Shown here: positions 41,973 through 52,696 of the stretch, piece by piece | How positions within the stretch are numbered: the first letter of the stretch is position 1 | Layout: each line of letters begins with the position of its first letter | Assembly: GCA_009829735.1 (NCBI GenBank) | Contig: CM020618.1 | Span: forward strand, 40,911,030 to 40,975,029 | DNA: 64,000 bases | DNA from: Pyropia yezoensis | Taxonomy: Eukaryota > Rhodophyta > Bangiophyceae > Bangiales > Bangiaceae | Direction: 5' to 3' | The notes under the pieces: generated by a model | Database searches by the model: none | The model's input: the letters and a program-made list of their open reading frames with translations, nothing else | What the model was told of the DNA's origin: nothing | Program-made: the position numbers and the translations under genes

Positions 41973-42661
41973 GGGGTTGCGGGGGGGTGTAGGAAACCGA
42001 CAGGGAGGGGGTAGCGCAAAATGCAAAATACAAGAAAAAAGGGGCCAAGCACAGTGGAGTGGAGACAGGGTACACGGCGACCAGTGGGTGGCAGCAGCGC
42101 AAGGGCTCACGGCGAAAACGGGAAGCGATGAAGAGCAAACGGGTGAGTTTGCCAAAGACACTGGGAAGGGCCACGGCAGGGCCCGGGTGGGTTGCAGACG
42201 GCAAGAGGGGGGCAAGGCCCCCGACTCCGACACGTACTATACATACAAACATAGGTGGCGGGAAAGGACAAGTGCCGTAGCGCGCTTGGCGCGCCCGACG
42301 TGGGCTGCACACGTGTAGCCTCTGAGTCGCGAGGATTAATTGCACCTTTGTCGCAAGTACCAGCCCCTGAGGTGTCGGAGGCGCGGGTGGGAAGTCATTC
42401 TCACGGCGTTTGCGCGGCTCGTCCGCTGCACAGTGGTGCTTTAAGGGAGGTTCAGGAAAAGCCGGTTTTGACCTGTTTATAGACCCGCAGGCGAGTCCCC
42501 AGACGCTTTGCGGACGGCCGTGTCACGCCGTTTTCTCTCGGTTTTTGCGCAAACGCTGCGGGCCCTATCCAAAAACTAGCCCGTACCAGGGGTCGCGACT
42601 CCGACTCGAGTGTCGGTAATAGCAGGGTAGGATCTGTACTAAGGGGGTAGGAGATATACTA
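41973..42661. other. J-protein promoter region and transition to transposon cluster
   Basis: The J-protein leader is C/T-rich on the coding strand. GC content drops from about 42300. Near 42624-42661 two copies of a 20- to 22-bp unit (GGGTAGGATCTGTACTAAGG and GGGTAGGAGATATACTA) directly abut the MITE, and a third copy lies just beyond its right end. Confidence 0.5.
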
Positions 42662-43405
42662 TGGTGCTTTTCCCAAAAATGGCCACCTCGGTGTGGGAAC
42701 GCAACCTTCGATGCAAACAGCAACAGTATCTGGCCCACTTGATCGCGGGACTGGTCCACATTACGTGCAGCCAATAGTAGGGCACGGAGCGCGCAGATCG
42801 CACCGGCCACAGGCTGAGATGCATGTACCTCCAGAGAATGTGACGGTTGGGCACGTCATTTGGGCCATCTGCCCACGCATGCTGAGCAATCAAGTCAGCA
42901 CACGTTGCAAGACAAGCCTCGTGATTACATTGACCAATCGCATGCTCGACACGTTTTCGCAGGTTGCCGGAAGCGTCCGCAACCAGCACTCGCAGGCCGC
43001 AACCCGGACTGGAAGACCCGGCCTGGTTTCACGGAACGACTTGGGTCCGCCTCTGAGATTCAAACGGCCAATAACCATGAAGGCCTGAGGGGGTCGTGAG
43101 GCCACATAGTTAACAACCCGAGGCCCGCATTAGCACACCAGACTGGAACCACCTCGCCCATTTCACCGGTCCACAGCAACCCACGGCAACCTGTGACACG
43201 GTTTGCGCAGTGGTCCCCGGAAGCCCGCAAACTGGCCATCGCCGAGCACGTGACCCCCACAACCAGCACTACTTACCAACACAATCGAGCTCCCCGAAAG
43301 TCTGGCGGACGTGTGACACGCCTGGAAGACCATCCAGGGGCGGTGTCCAGGTCCCGTCAAAGGTTGCATTTCACACCGATGTGGCCATTTTTTGGAAAAG
43401 CACCA
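42662..43405. mobile_element. 744-bp MITE with about 45-bp terminal inverted repeats and TA target duplication
   Basis: The left end TGGTGCTTTTCCCAAAAATG (42662 onward) is the inverted match of the right end (43353-43405) over about 45-50 bp with a handful of mismatches; both include GGCCAC(C/A)TCGGTGTG. TA dinucleotides flank both ends (42660-42661 and 43406-43407), the target choice of Tc1/mariner elements. No coding frame of note lies inside, so it is non-autonomous. Confidence 0.85.
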
Positions 43406-43714
43406 TAAGGGAGTAGGATTTATATTAAGGGGGGCTTGGAACCGTATTAGGGGCAGATTAGTGGAGCGGCAGGCGAAGGTTCCTGACAGTCACACATGTG
43501 TCTGTACAATCGCCGGCCAAAATCGTTTGTCCACCGTAGAAAATCCCGGGTCCCATGCCTGGACTTTGCTGCAGTCTCGTGGTATATCTCGCTCCAGGCG
43601 CACTCAGAACCACTTTTTTCCGGGGAAGCGCCGCCACAGAAGGCGACTGCCGACCAGAATAAAAGTTTCCTCCACATGCATCACGGCTGAGAACAAAAAA
43701 AAATAATCACAACC

Positions 43715-44016
43715 ATGGCAGGTCACAACCGGGTGTCCCTGACGAGCCAGCAGACCGCTGCCATCAAGGAGATGGCGTCCAAGGGCAACAGCAACGGGGA
43801 CATTACGGCCGCGCTCGGCGTCAAGAAGAGCACCGTTGCCCATGTGGCCAAGAAGGTGCGCAGCGGCGCCGGTGCCCCGGCACGTGAGAACCGAGACCGC
43901 CCCCAAGAACAAGGACGACCTCTTTCGGGCACTTTGTGAGGAGTGGAGGGCCATACCGGACACGTTCTTCAAGACCCTCATTGACTCCATGCCCCGTCGA
44001 GTAGGGGCCGTCATCG
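43715..44016 (+). pseudogene. Internally deleted Tc1/mariner transposase, cut by LTR element B
   Basis: From ATG 43715 the frame reads MAGHNRVSLTSQQTAAIKEM and DITAALGVKKSTVAHVAKKV, a helix-turn-helix typical of the transposase N terminus. From about 43905 the next frame reads KNKDDLFRALCEEWRAIPD and LIDSMPRRVGAVI, the characteristic C terminus of the family. The roughly 200 residues with the catalytic DDE/D are missing between them, and the two parts differ by one frame. The sequence stops mid-motif exactly where LTR B begins at 44017. Tandem 22-bp units near 42624-43430 could be this element's left end. Confidence 0.75.
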
Positions 44017-44305
44017 TGTAGCAATATGGATAACCGTATTGTGACCCTTACTTAGGGGCACTACTTCTGTCCCTTAACTTTCAATTTGGGAGTCCGTACT
44101 GGTTACGGTATCTGCGAGTTACGTATGACCAGAGGGACTTGCATCATGGGGTGGAGGGTATTTAGTGGTGTCTCCGAGGGTTTATAACGAGGGGGCCGGC
44201 GGCGAATCTACCGCCGGCCATGGTAGAACAACAAACCCTTCCCATTTGGGCTCCTATCTTGGTCCCGTGGTTTACGCTCCAAGGACATTCCTATTTAGTG
44301 CTACA
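44017..44305 (+). repeat. 5' LTR of element B (289 bp)
   Basis: It starts TGTAGCAATATGG and ends TTTAGTGCTACA, with a perfect 7-bp inverted end TGTAGCA/TGCTACA. It is closely similar to the element C LTR at 59557-59899 in the opposite orientation. The LTR begins inside mariner sequence (..GGGGCCGTCATCG|TGTAGCA). Confidence 0.9.
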
Positions 44306-44306
44306 T

Positions 44307-44326
44307 TGGTGGAGCAGCAGGGGACA
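44307..44326 (+). other. Primer-binding site of element B
   Basis: TGGTGGAGCAGCAGGGGACA one base after the LTR end. It begins TGG, as a complement to a tRNA CCA end should, and the same string follows the 5' LTR of A2. I could not assign the tRNA. Confidence 0.7.
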
Positions 44327-44531
44327 GGTTTCCGTCACCCTTGTGGTGACGCCGTTTTCGGGCCTGGCACACGGATAGAGAGCCGGTCCTTTTCTTGTAC
44401 TCGTGGTGTGGCGATCTGGCTGATTGTGTTGAGTGGTTACGTTTGACTGCGATCTACTGTTACTCTCCCTCAACCTACCCCCTCGCTCTCTTATTTGTGG
44501 TGACCGTTACGTCGGTTGACTGATTGTGACT

Positions 44532-45821
44532 ATGTATACCCAAGAGACGGAGAACGCTCAAGATGACGGATCGGCGTCGACGCCGACCCCGGAGGTGATC
44601 AAGGGAACCGGGATCGGTAACCCGATCGACAACATTGAGACGCTGATGCTCTCCGGTGCCGGATCGACGTTTGGTACGGCTCGGACGGCAGGTGGCGGCG
44701 GCCCGCCTCAGCCGTCTTCGGCCGACCTCACTCCGCCGCCACCTTCACCAGGGGAGTCCCTGATGGCATCATTGGCTCGCATCGAGGCACGGTTCACCGG
44801 ACTCGACGCACGTCAAGAGCGTACGGAGGACGCAATGGCAGTGCTGATGTCAACACGCCACACGACGGTACCCCGTCGTGTTCCCCCCACACCGGTACGG
44901 TTCGAACCGGCCGGACTACTTTCGGAGTCTACCGGGGCCGACCCCGGCGCAGCTACCCCCGGACAACCCCCGGACACGGCGGGTTATGGATCCGAATCGT
45001 CAGCCGAGTTGGAGCGGAGTCACACGGAGCGCTACGCTCGGAGTACCCGGAGCGGACTCCGCGGACACGGCCCGGCGGATACTTACGCCGGAGCAGAGTC
45101 GGCTATGGGGGAGGGCGGTACCCTATCGCAGTATCCCCACTACGGAGGAAGCCATGCAACTCGGGAACCCGAGGTGCCGACGCCGGAAGTACCAGCTTCA
45201 CTGGTACAAGCTATGACAGCGCAGGTTACTGCGAGCTAACTTAAGCGGATGGAGTCCGATGAGTTTACGCACCAACTGGCCGAGAGACTGGATGTCCAGG
45301 ACGCTGACACGGAGATTTTCAACGAAGTACTCCGGTCGGTACTGACTCCGGAACGGTATCGGTTGCAGGACCGTTCCACTACCGTATCGGAATCGATGCG
45401 TAATACCTCACATCGAGCGATCCGCTCCATGCAGACCCTTATGAAGGCAGTCCCTATGTTCGGGGGCCCGAACGGACGCCCGTTGGCAGTCATTGGCTTT
45501 CTGACCAGCTTCAAGGCAGCCGCAAACAAGGCACTCGTTAACATGGGGCTAGCCCCGGAGATCCTTTCGTTCTTTGTTGATGAACGGGCACGAAGCATAC
45601 TCCGCCAGGCATCCCCGATGCCAGGAATGAGGGTCGCAGCCACCCCCATGGATTACCGTGGTATTCTGAAGGAGCTGCTTAGCAGCTACCTCAGTGAGGA
45701 CAAGTGCGAAGACCACTACCGGGCCCTTCGCACCGCCACCGCCCTGTCCTGGGAGTATGAGGAGATGTTTGGACGCCGGATCCAAGAGCTCCACTACGAG
45801 CTTGGGAAGCTCCTCGGATAA
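44532..45821 (+). pseudogene. gag: Gag of element B, one in-frame stop, truncated
   Basis: One frame runs from ATG 44532 (MYTQETENAQDDGSAS) to TAA 45819-45821, with an in-frame TAA at 45237-45239. The N-terminal part is Thr/Pro/Gly-rich. The second part (VIGFLTSFKAAANKALVN, ILSFFVDERARSIL, ILKELLSSYLS) resembles the capsid-like block of A2 Gag. No zinc knuckle follows, so the 3' end of gag is missing before element A2. Unlike most elements, the loss is by truncation rather than frameshift. Confidence 0.65.
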
Positions 45822-46070
45822 GGGGAGCTACGGGCCACCCTGTTCGCGGGAGTACCCAATGTAGGGACCCTATAGGCCCTCCACGTGGGGGGACCTCGTA
45901 GAGATCGCGTGGTACCCCTGCGCCCACCTTCCTAGCGTGGACGATGGGGCCGATTTGGCTCTTCGGGCTTTTACTGGCTTCCGATTGGTCCCCTCCTATG
46001 GAGATGGGACCGGGTCGCCATTGGTTTTGGGGCCCATATTGGGATTCCCAGTGTATGGGGTTTTCCCCTG
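45822..46070. other. Residual element B sequence left of A2
   Basis: 249 bp of moderate GC with no recognisable frame. It ends directly at the A2 5' LTR with TTTTCCCCTG. Confidence 0.5.
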
Positions 46071-46539
46071 TGTGGCAGTATTGACCCCCAGGTACGGGGG
46101 CAACACGTGCCATGCAAGGGGCGGCAGGCCACTAGCCTGATCCGTTCCTCCCCCTGCATTTGGGTCCGTATTCCCTAAGTTTGGGGTAGTTAGCTTGGTA
46201 GTAAATCCAACTTGGATTTGAGGGTTTTCTGCATTTATCGTCTTGGATTTTCGTGTGGCCCGGTGGGCAGGTGCTGGGGTGGGAGATTCTGAGTGGCGAG
46301 ATTCTGAGGGGACCCTGGGGGGAGAAGGGGAGGGACAGCGGGGCTTGGCCCTGCGTCCCCGTCCCGACCAAGAAACTGTTGGACCACACACCATCCTCTT
46401 GTTTGTCCGTGGGGGGTTTGCCCCACAACAGGGACAGAGTGTGTGCGACTTGCACTTCTTCCGGTTCCCCCGACACGGGAGGCAGCCCTTGTACACCGCC
46501 CCAACTTGGGTGCCGTGTGTGTAAGTGGTTTTTGCCACA
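46071..46539 (+). repeat. 5' LTR of element A2 (469 bp)
   Basis: TGTGGCAGTATTGACC to TTTTTGCCACA, with TG..CA ends. It differs from the 3' LTR near GGTACGGGGG, at several sites in the 46166-46200 stretch, and at the end (GTGTAAGTGG). Confidence 0.93.
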
Positions 46540-46541
46540 TT

Positions 46542-46561
46542 TGGTGGAGCAGCAGGGGACA
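46542..46561 (+). other. Primer-binding site of element A2
   Basis: TGGTGGAGCAGCAGGGGACA two bases after the LTR. It is identical to the site in element B, although the LTRs of the two families are unrelated in sequence. Confidence 0.7.
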
Positions 46562-46658
46562 GAGGTAAACTTTACCTCCGGGTGTACCCGGGTGTAGGGG
46601 GCCCTCTGTCCCAGAGGAACGGTGGACTTGGACCGTGTCATACGGATCGTCAGCCAAC

Positions 46659-48605
46659 ATGGCTAGTTCGGACCCCCCGTCGTCCGGGGAGTACACGGGT
46701 GACGCACGTACTTCAGTGCCTTTGAATACTGGTGAGACACAGGTGGGTTTACCTGGGGTCGCAGAGGGACTAGAGGTCTCACAAGCCAGCAGGACTGGAA
46801 GTGCGGGCGGGCAACAGGCCACCCCGACTCAGTCGGGAGTTCGCTCGGGTGACACTTCTGATGTGGGTGGGCCGAAGTCTGGCCACCGTGTGGTACACTC
46901 AACGGGAACGTCCCAAGGGGTGAGGACTGTCCCCGCAGGTTCCACTCGGGTTGGAGCCAACTTTGGCTTGGAGCCGTCGCCAACTAGGCTTTCGGGGGAT
47001 GGCGGACCACCGTTGGTCGGCGATGGGCTCGCGCCCATGCCCCCGGTTGAGACCCCTGAGGAACGTGGTTACCCCTCAGGTGGACTCCCGGAGGCGGACC
47101 GAGACTCAACTGGAGTCGTCAATCCACTCCTCGCGGAAACTGTCCGTCGGAAGGCGACCAATGTGTTGCGGCAGACTTTGCCGGACCTAGTGGTCACGAT
47201 GACGAATACTATTCTGAATCAGATTGTGGCGAGTTTGCCAGATGGCCTTAATGTCCAGACCGGATCGGGGCTTTCGAGCCCGCAGGCGCAGGGGGAATCC
47301 CTCCTCCCGCCTATCTCGGGTCGCCCCGAACAGGGGGCGACACCTGTGACTCCCAACGAGGGAGCCACACCATACTCGGTGGGGCGTACGCCCTTCATGG
47401 GGGAGTTCCCCCCGGAAACGCCGGCGGCTACACCAAGCGCGCCGCGCCAGACTATGGGCACTGAGGGTGAACTTGCCCCAGTGCCACAGTGGCTGTTCCC
47501 TCAACGTGAGGTGCCGCCCAAGATCCAGGTAGCCAACCCGGTCTACCGGAGGATCTTTGATTGTGAGACCTACGCCCTCCACAATAGGTCGGTGGCGTAT
47601 GGTCCTGACCAGGCCCAAGCCATGGGCCGTGCCAAGAAGAATGCACTTCACTCTTTTGGGCACGAAGCGGAGTGGGATGGAACTCCCCCCCTCCGTGTCT
47701 TTGAGTTCTTACGTCGTTTCACAAAAGCCTGTGACGACAATGCCATAAGTGAAGGCATGGCTTTTTACATGCTACAGGAGTTTACGAAGGGAGACCTGCG
47801 GACAGAACTTATGTCAGTCATGCCCAGCTCCTCAAGTGGAGGCGCTGGTGAGGTGACGTCCTATTTGGAGCTCGTCAACTGGTTGTTGAGAGCCATGGTT
47901 GATGAAGCGGCGTTGGCTTCTCAAGTCGAGGAGTTCACGCAAGCCCATCAGGAAGAGGCGGAGGACGAGTTGTCCTTTGCGGAGCGAGTCCGTAAGCTCA
48001 ACAATCTTTGTGGGTTTCTTCATCCACAAGCGGTGGTGAAGAGTCGGTTTGTGGAGGGACTCCATTGGTCAGTGCGGATGGAGACCCGGGAGCATAACAC
48101 TGCCCGGGCGACCCTGGCCGAGTTGGCTAGGTTCGCCTACCGCAGAGGCGAGGCCTCCCGCAAGTTGCGGGAGGAACAACGCCAGGAGCGTCAAGCCGAG
48201 TTGGCCAAGGAACGGGAGGAGGCGCGCCAGGCCAGAGAGTTGAGAGAGGCACGCCGAATCCGCAAGGAGAGGGTGGTAGCTGCCGTGGGAACTTCCCAGG
48301 GTGTCTCTTCGTCTTCCCCAGTTGGGAAGACCCGTCCGGGAACTGACAATCGGTGTTGGAACTGCAACTCCGATGGACACTGGGCATATGATTGCCCCAA
48401 GTTGAGTAAACGCATCCAACAACTTGTTAGGAATGCGAGTAAGAAGTCGGCTACGAACGAAGTACGATCACGCCGCGAGGGTGGGTCTCGACCGGTGGTG
48501 GCGGTTGCCACACCCTCCGCGGAGGGGGCGGACACGTCGTCCTCGGACTCGTCGTCTTCTCCTTCGTCCTCGGATTCGGACGCCAAGTCGGCGGGAAACG
48601 AATGA
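46659..48605 (+). CDS. gag: Gag polyprotein of element A2
   Basis: 648 codons from ATG 46659 (MASSDPPSSGEYTGDA) to TGA 48603-48605. The N-terminal 280 residues are Gly/Ser/Pro/Thr-rich. The capsid-like core is at about 320-480 (FEFLRRFTKACDDNAISEG, LQEFTKGDLRTEL, SYLELVNWLLRAM, FVEGLHWSVRMETREH). A basic helical stretch rich in Arg/Glu (RQERQAELAKEREEARQA) leads to one zinc knuckle CWNCNSDGHWAYDC (CX2CX4HX4C), which packages RNA. A Ser/Asp-rich tail ends the protein. The stop overlaps the pol start as ATGA. No internal stop was seen, so this Gag is intact. Confidence 0.92.
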   Translation: MASSDPPSSGEYTGDARTSVPLNTGETQVGLPGVAEGLEVSQASRTGSAGGQQATPTQSGVRSGDTSDVGGPKSGHRVVHSTGTSQGVRTVPAGSTRVGANFGLEPSPTRLSGDGGPPLVGDGLAPMPPVETPEERGYPSGGLPEADRDSTGVVNPLLAETVRRKATNVLRQTLPDLVVTMTNTILNQIVASLPDGLNVQTGSGLSSPQAQGESLLPPISGRPEQGATPVTPNEGATPYSVGRTPFMGEFPPETPAATPSAPRQTMGTEGELAPVPQWLFPQREVPPKIQVANPVYRRIFDCETYALHNRSVAYGPDQAQAMGRAKKNALHSFGHEAEWDGTPPLRVFEFLRRFTKACDDNAISEGMAFYMLQEFTKGDLRTELMSVMPSSSSGGAGEVTSYLELVNWLLRAMVDEAALASQVEEFTQAHQEEAEDELSFAERVRKLNNLCGFLHPQAVVKSRFVEGLHWSVRMETREHNTARATLAELARFAYRRGEASRKLREEQRQERQAELAKEREEARQARELREARRIRKERVVAAVGTSQGVSSSSPVGKTRPGTDNRCWNCNSDGHWAYDCPKLSKRIQQLVRNASKKSATNEVRSRREGGSRPVVAVATPSAEGADTSSSDSSSSPSSSDSDAKSAGNE

Positions 48606-51600
48606 CCATTGGAGCTGGTCGTCCGAAGCTCGCAACGGCAGCCTCGGCCAAGTGGGTCAAGAGGACGAACCAACCGTGCCGGATACTGCGGCGACCTAAG
48701 AGAGTCCGCCTACCTCGGGTAGGACTCCCCAAGAACGTAAACCCACGTCGGGTCATCGCGGTGCCGACGGGTGAGAACTTCCAGGTGGCTGGACGGGTGC
48801 AACTTGCCCCCGGCCGCGCCTGTTGTGCCCGTATCGTACTTGATACCGGGTCAGGAGCCTCCTTGATACGCAAGTCGCTATTACCAAAGGAGATAAAGCT
48901 CCCACGCTGGAAGTCTAAGGCTGACCATCTGATCGATATCAATGGTGGGGTACTTCCCATCGTTGGTGCCGTGACCCTACCAACTAGGTTGGGGACCCAT
49001 GAGGTCGACGTGACCTATGGTGTAGTTGAGAATATATCGGTACCCCTGCTTCTGGGTACCCCCGATGTTGTTCCACAAGTGCCTTTGATTTGTGGCCCTG
49101 AGTATTGGGTCAGGTTGAAGAATGGGGAAACCATCCCCATCCTTGGTAAGGGAAAGTCTGTGGCTCCTGTGGCAGTCTCACAGTCGAAGCCTGTTTGTTC
49201 TATGAGGGAAGGGTTTACTGCTACCCTGCGTCTAGCCCGTAAAGTCACGTTGCCCCCCAACTCGGTGGCGCACGTTGACGTTGTAACTGATTATACGGGG
49301 AACGGGTTGGTGCACCCTTACCCCCGTCTTGCTCGCAAGCACCAAGTGCATGTTGCCCTTGGCACGATGGACTCCAAAGCCGGAGTCCCGTGGAGGATCC
49401 AGGTGATGAACCTGAGCTCGTCGCCCAAGTACTTCAAGTCGGGAGCCAAGTTCGGCTATATCGACCAACACGAGGGACCGGTAGTAGCGGTCACCCTCAA
49501 CGCGGGCGCAAGTAGCGACCCGAAGTCCGGAAAGCAGAAGCATCAAGCCAAGTCGGCCGCCTCTCCTCGGCCCCATGTGAACATGGAGGGTGTCCCACCC
49601 AGGTTGAGGGTTCAAGTTGAACGCCTCTTGGACCAATATCACAAGTTGTGGGATGGTCAATTGGGACTCATGAGAGCCACCCAACACCGGATCGAGTTGA
49701 AGCCCGGTGCACCCTCTATACGCCAACAACCGTATAGGGGAGGACCCCGTTCAAGAGCCCTCGTTAAGGAGCAAGTTGCTCGCATGGAGGCCCTCGATGT
49801 GATCGAGGCCAGTAACGCCGAGTGGGCGAGTCCGGTGGTTATCGTCCCCAAAGTTGATGGGACCCCCCGGTTCTGTATCGACTACCGTAAGCTCAACGAG
49901 AGCACGGTGAAGGACAGTTATCCCCTACCTAGGATGGACGACTGTCTGGAATCCCTGGGGGAGGCGAACGTGTTCTCTACCCTGGACTGTAACGCGGGGT
50001 ACTGGCAAATTCCCATTGCCCCGGAGGACAGGCATAAAACTACCTTTACCTGTCACTGTGGTACCTACCAGTGCAAGCGTCTACCGTTTGGCCTGTGTAA
50101 CGCGCCGGCAACTTTCCAGCGCGCTATGGGCATGATTCCGGCCGGAGTACGGTGGTAGATCTGTCTCGTGTACCTAGACGATATCATTGTGTTCTCCCGA
50201 AGTCCGGAGGAACACATTGGCCATCTTGGCCAGGTGCTCAAGCTACTTACTGACGCCGGTGTGTCACTGAAGGCGAGTAGGTGCCACCTCTTCACTCAAG
50301 AGGTGGAATACTTGGGACATGTTGTCCGTCCGGGGCGTCTCAGTGTCAACGAGAAGAACTTGAGGGCCATCCGTAAGGCTCAGTACCCCCGGACCCAGAC
50401 CCAGATCAGGAGCTTCCTCGGGATGTGTAACGTGTACCGACGTTTTACCAAGGGCTTCGCCAAGGTGGCCAAACCGTTGAATGAGTTAGTGAGCTCACCG
50501 CTACCGAAGAACCTGCCTCCCCCAAGTCGGGTGGAGCAGGAATCCTTTGAGACTCTTCGGGACCTTCTGCTGAAGCCCCCTATCCTTGCTATTCCCAGGT
50601 TGGGAGGCCACTACATCCTGGATGTGGACGCTAGCTACGACCAACTTGGTTGTGTGTTGCTTCAGCAGCAGCCGGACAAGGAGTACTTGCCGGTGGGATA
50701 CTTCAGCAAGGGGCTGAACTCGGCCGAGAAGAGCTACGGAGTCACCGAGTTGGAAGGACTCGCAGTGGTGTGGGCGGTGACGTCACTTCGTCACTACCTA
50801 GAGGGTGAGAAGTTCCTCATCCGCTGTGACCACCGCGCGTTGCAGTTCATCTTCAAGACGGACTGTACGAACACTCGTCTCAACCGGTGGAGGGTGCGAC
50901 TGGCACCCTTCAACTTTGATATTGAGTACCGACCTGGTAGGCAACATGCCCTTGCCGACGGCCTCTCTCGGGTACCTACCGAGGGGCTTGACACTAACTC
51001 AGTCGATGAGGACATCCCCATCGTGGGGGTAGTCACGCGCTCGGGTCAGGCGTTGAACCCCGAGGCGCCAGGGAACAAGAAGTACTTGCCCCTGTCCCTG
51101 AACGAGGTGGTGAAGGTTCAGGCCGAGGATCCCTTCTGCAAGTCGCAGAGGGATACACTGGATACAGTGGCGGAGACGCGGTTCTTTCTGGGAGACGATG
51201 GCCTCCTCATGAGGAGGGGGGTATTCCAGGGGACAGAACAACTTGTCGTCCCCGCGTCCCTCAAGGACAGTATCCTTGAGAGGGAGCATAACGCTCCCAC
51301 AGGTGGACACCTGGGGTCTAGTAAACTGTACCAGACCCTGAGGACCAGGTACTACTGGCCGTCCATGGTGGTGGACATCTACAGTCGGGTGGCTGCCTGC
51401 ACAAGTTGTGCACGGATCCGTCTGATGGAACGGCGGCCTACTACGGCTATGCTATTGTTCCCGGCCAAGGAGCCCTTTGCCGCGTTGGCGATGGACGTCC
51501 TTGGGCTACTGCCAGTGACCGAGGAGGGCAACCAGTACCTCCTGGTTATCTGTGACCGCTTCACGAAACTTACGCGAGCAATCCCACTGGCAGAGATCAC

Positions 51601-52585
51601 GGCCATGTCGGTCGTGTCAGCCTTCCTAGATCACTGGGCTGCCGCGTATGGCATTCCGGATAGTACACTATCTGACAATGGACCACAATTTGCGTCTGTA
51701 CTGTTTCAGGGAGTGCTGGATATGTTGGGGGTTAAGGCAAACTATGCCACCCCCTACCACCCACAAACTAATGGGCAGGTGGAGCGCTTCAACAAAACTA
51801 TTGTTAGGCAGCTGCGCCACTATGTGAGTGAGCACGTGAAGACGTGGGACCAATACATTTCCATTCTTACTACTGCCTACAATTCGCAGGTTCACTCATC
51901 TACCAGGGAAGTACCCCTAGCTTTTGTGACCCCCCGTCGCGTGCGGTCTATTGCCGTGCGGCGGTCGCTCCCAACTAGGGAGGGTGGTGGCAGTACGCCT
52001 ACTTCTACTGAGAGTAAGGCGGAGTTCGCTGCTAGGCTCGAAAACCTTATCCCTAAAGTCAGGGCTGAGATGGACAAAGCACAAACGCGCTACAAGCGTA
52101 CCTTTGACAAAAAGGTGCGCAACGCCAAGCATGTCCCCGAGCAGGGTGACTGGGTGCTGGTTCACTCACACACCCCAACTGGGGGTAAGTTGGTATTCCA
52201 GACGAAGGGGCCGTACCAGGTCCTTCGTACTGATGGGCGGCGCTTCACCATCGAAAGTGACGATGGGGTCCGCACAGTGAACGGACAGGGCGTGGTCAAA
52301 GTTGCACCACCGCCTGCAGGCGACCCAGCTCGGGCGCGTGCGTTGGAAGCGTGGCGCCTCCCCTCACTGCCTGCGGCCAAACAGGGCCCGCAGGAGTACG
52401 TGTTCGATAAGTTCATCGACCACGGATGGGATGAGGACACTACCCGCCACATGTTGAGGGTGCGTTGGTTTGGCTACAAAGCCAAGGATGATACGTGGGA
52501 GTATGTGGAGGACCTTCCTGCTGAGAGGGTCCGGGCGTACTGTGCCCGGAATGAGATAGACCCTAACAGCCCTCCCTCAACGTGA
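48602..52585 (+). pseudogene. pol: Pol polyprotein of element A2 with one nonsense codon in RT
   Basis: The frame starts at ATG 48602, overlapping the gag stop by ATGA, and ends TGA 52583-52585, with a single in-frame TAG at 50156-50158. Order: aspartic protease with LDTGSGASLI (Asp at residue 81); reverse transcriptase with WASPVVIVPKVDG, FCIDYRKLNESTVKDSYPLP, LPFGLCNAPATFQRAM and the catalytic YLDD at 50171-50182; RNase H (LDVDASYDQLGC); integrase with HHCC zinc module and DDE residues in AMDVLG, SDNGPQF and GQVERFN; chromodomain (RVRWFGYKAKDDTWEYVEDL). The stop lies five codons before YLDD. Translation would end inside the RT palm, so this copy cannot make full Pol unless the stop is read through. 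Otherwise the frame is open. Confidence 0.92.
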
Positions 52586-52696
52586 GGGAAGGCCGAGCAA
52601 CAGTGCCAAGAGAGTGCTTCAAGTCGAAGTGGTACGCAGAGTGGCTTTTAACTACAGCCCTAACCCTCACACTCTCACAACAAAGGCAGCTGCCAA

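Noticed and set aside
50156-50158. Programmed stop readthrough in A2 pol
   Set aside because: The stop lies inside the RT palm domain, five codons before the catalytic motif, not at a domain boundary, and related element B has a sense codon there.
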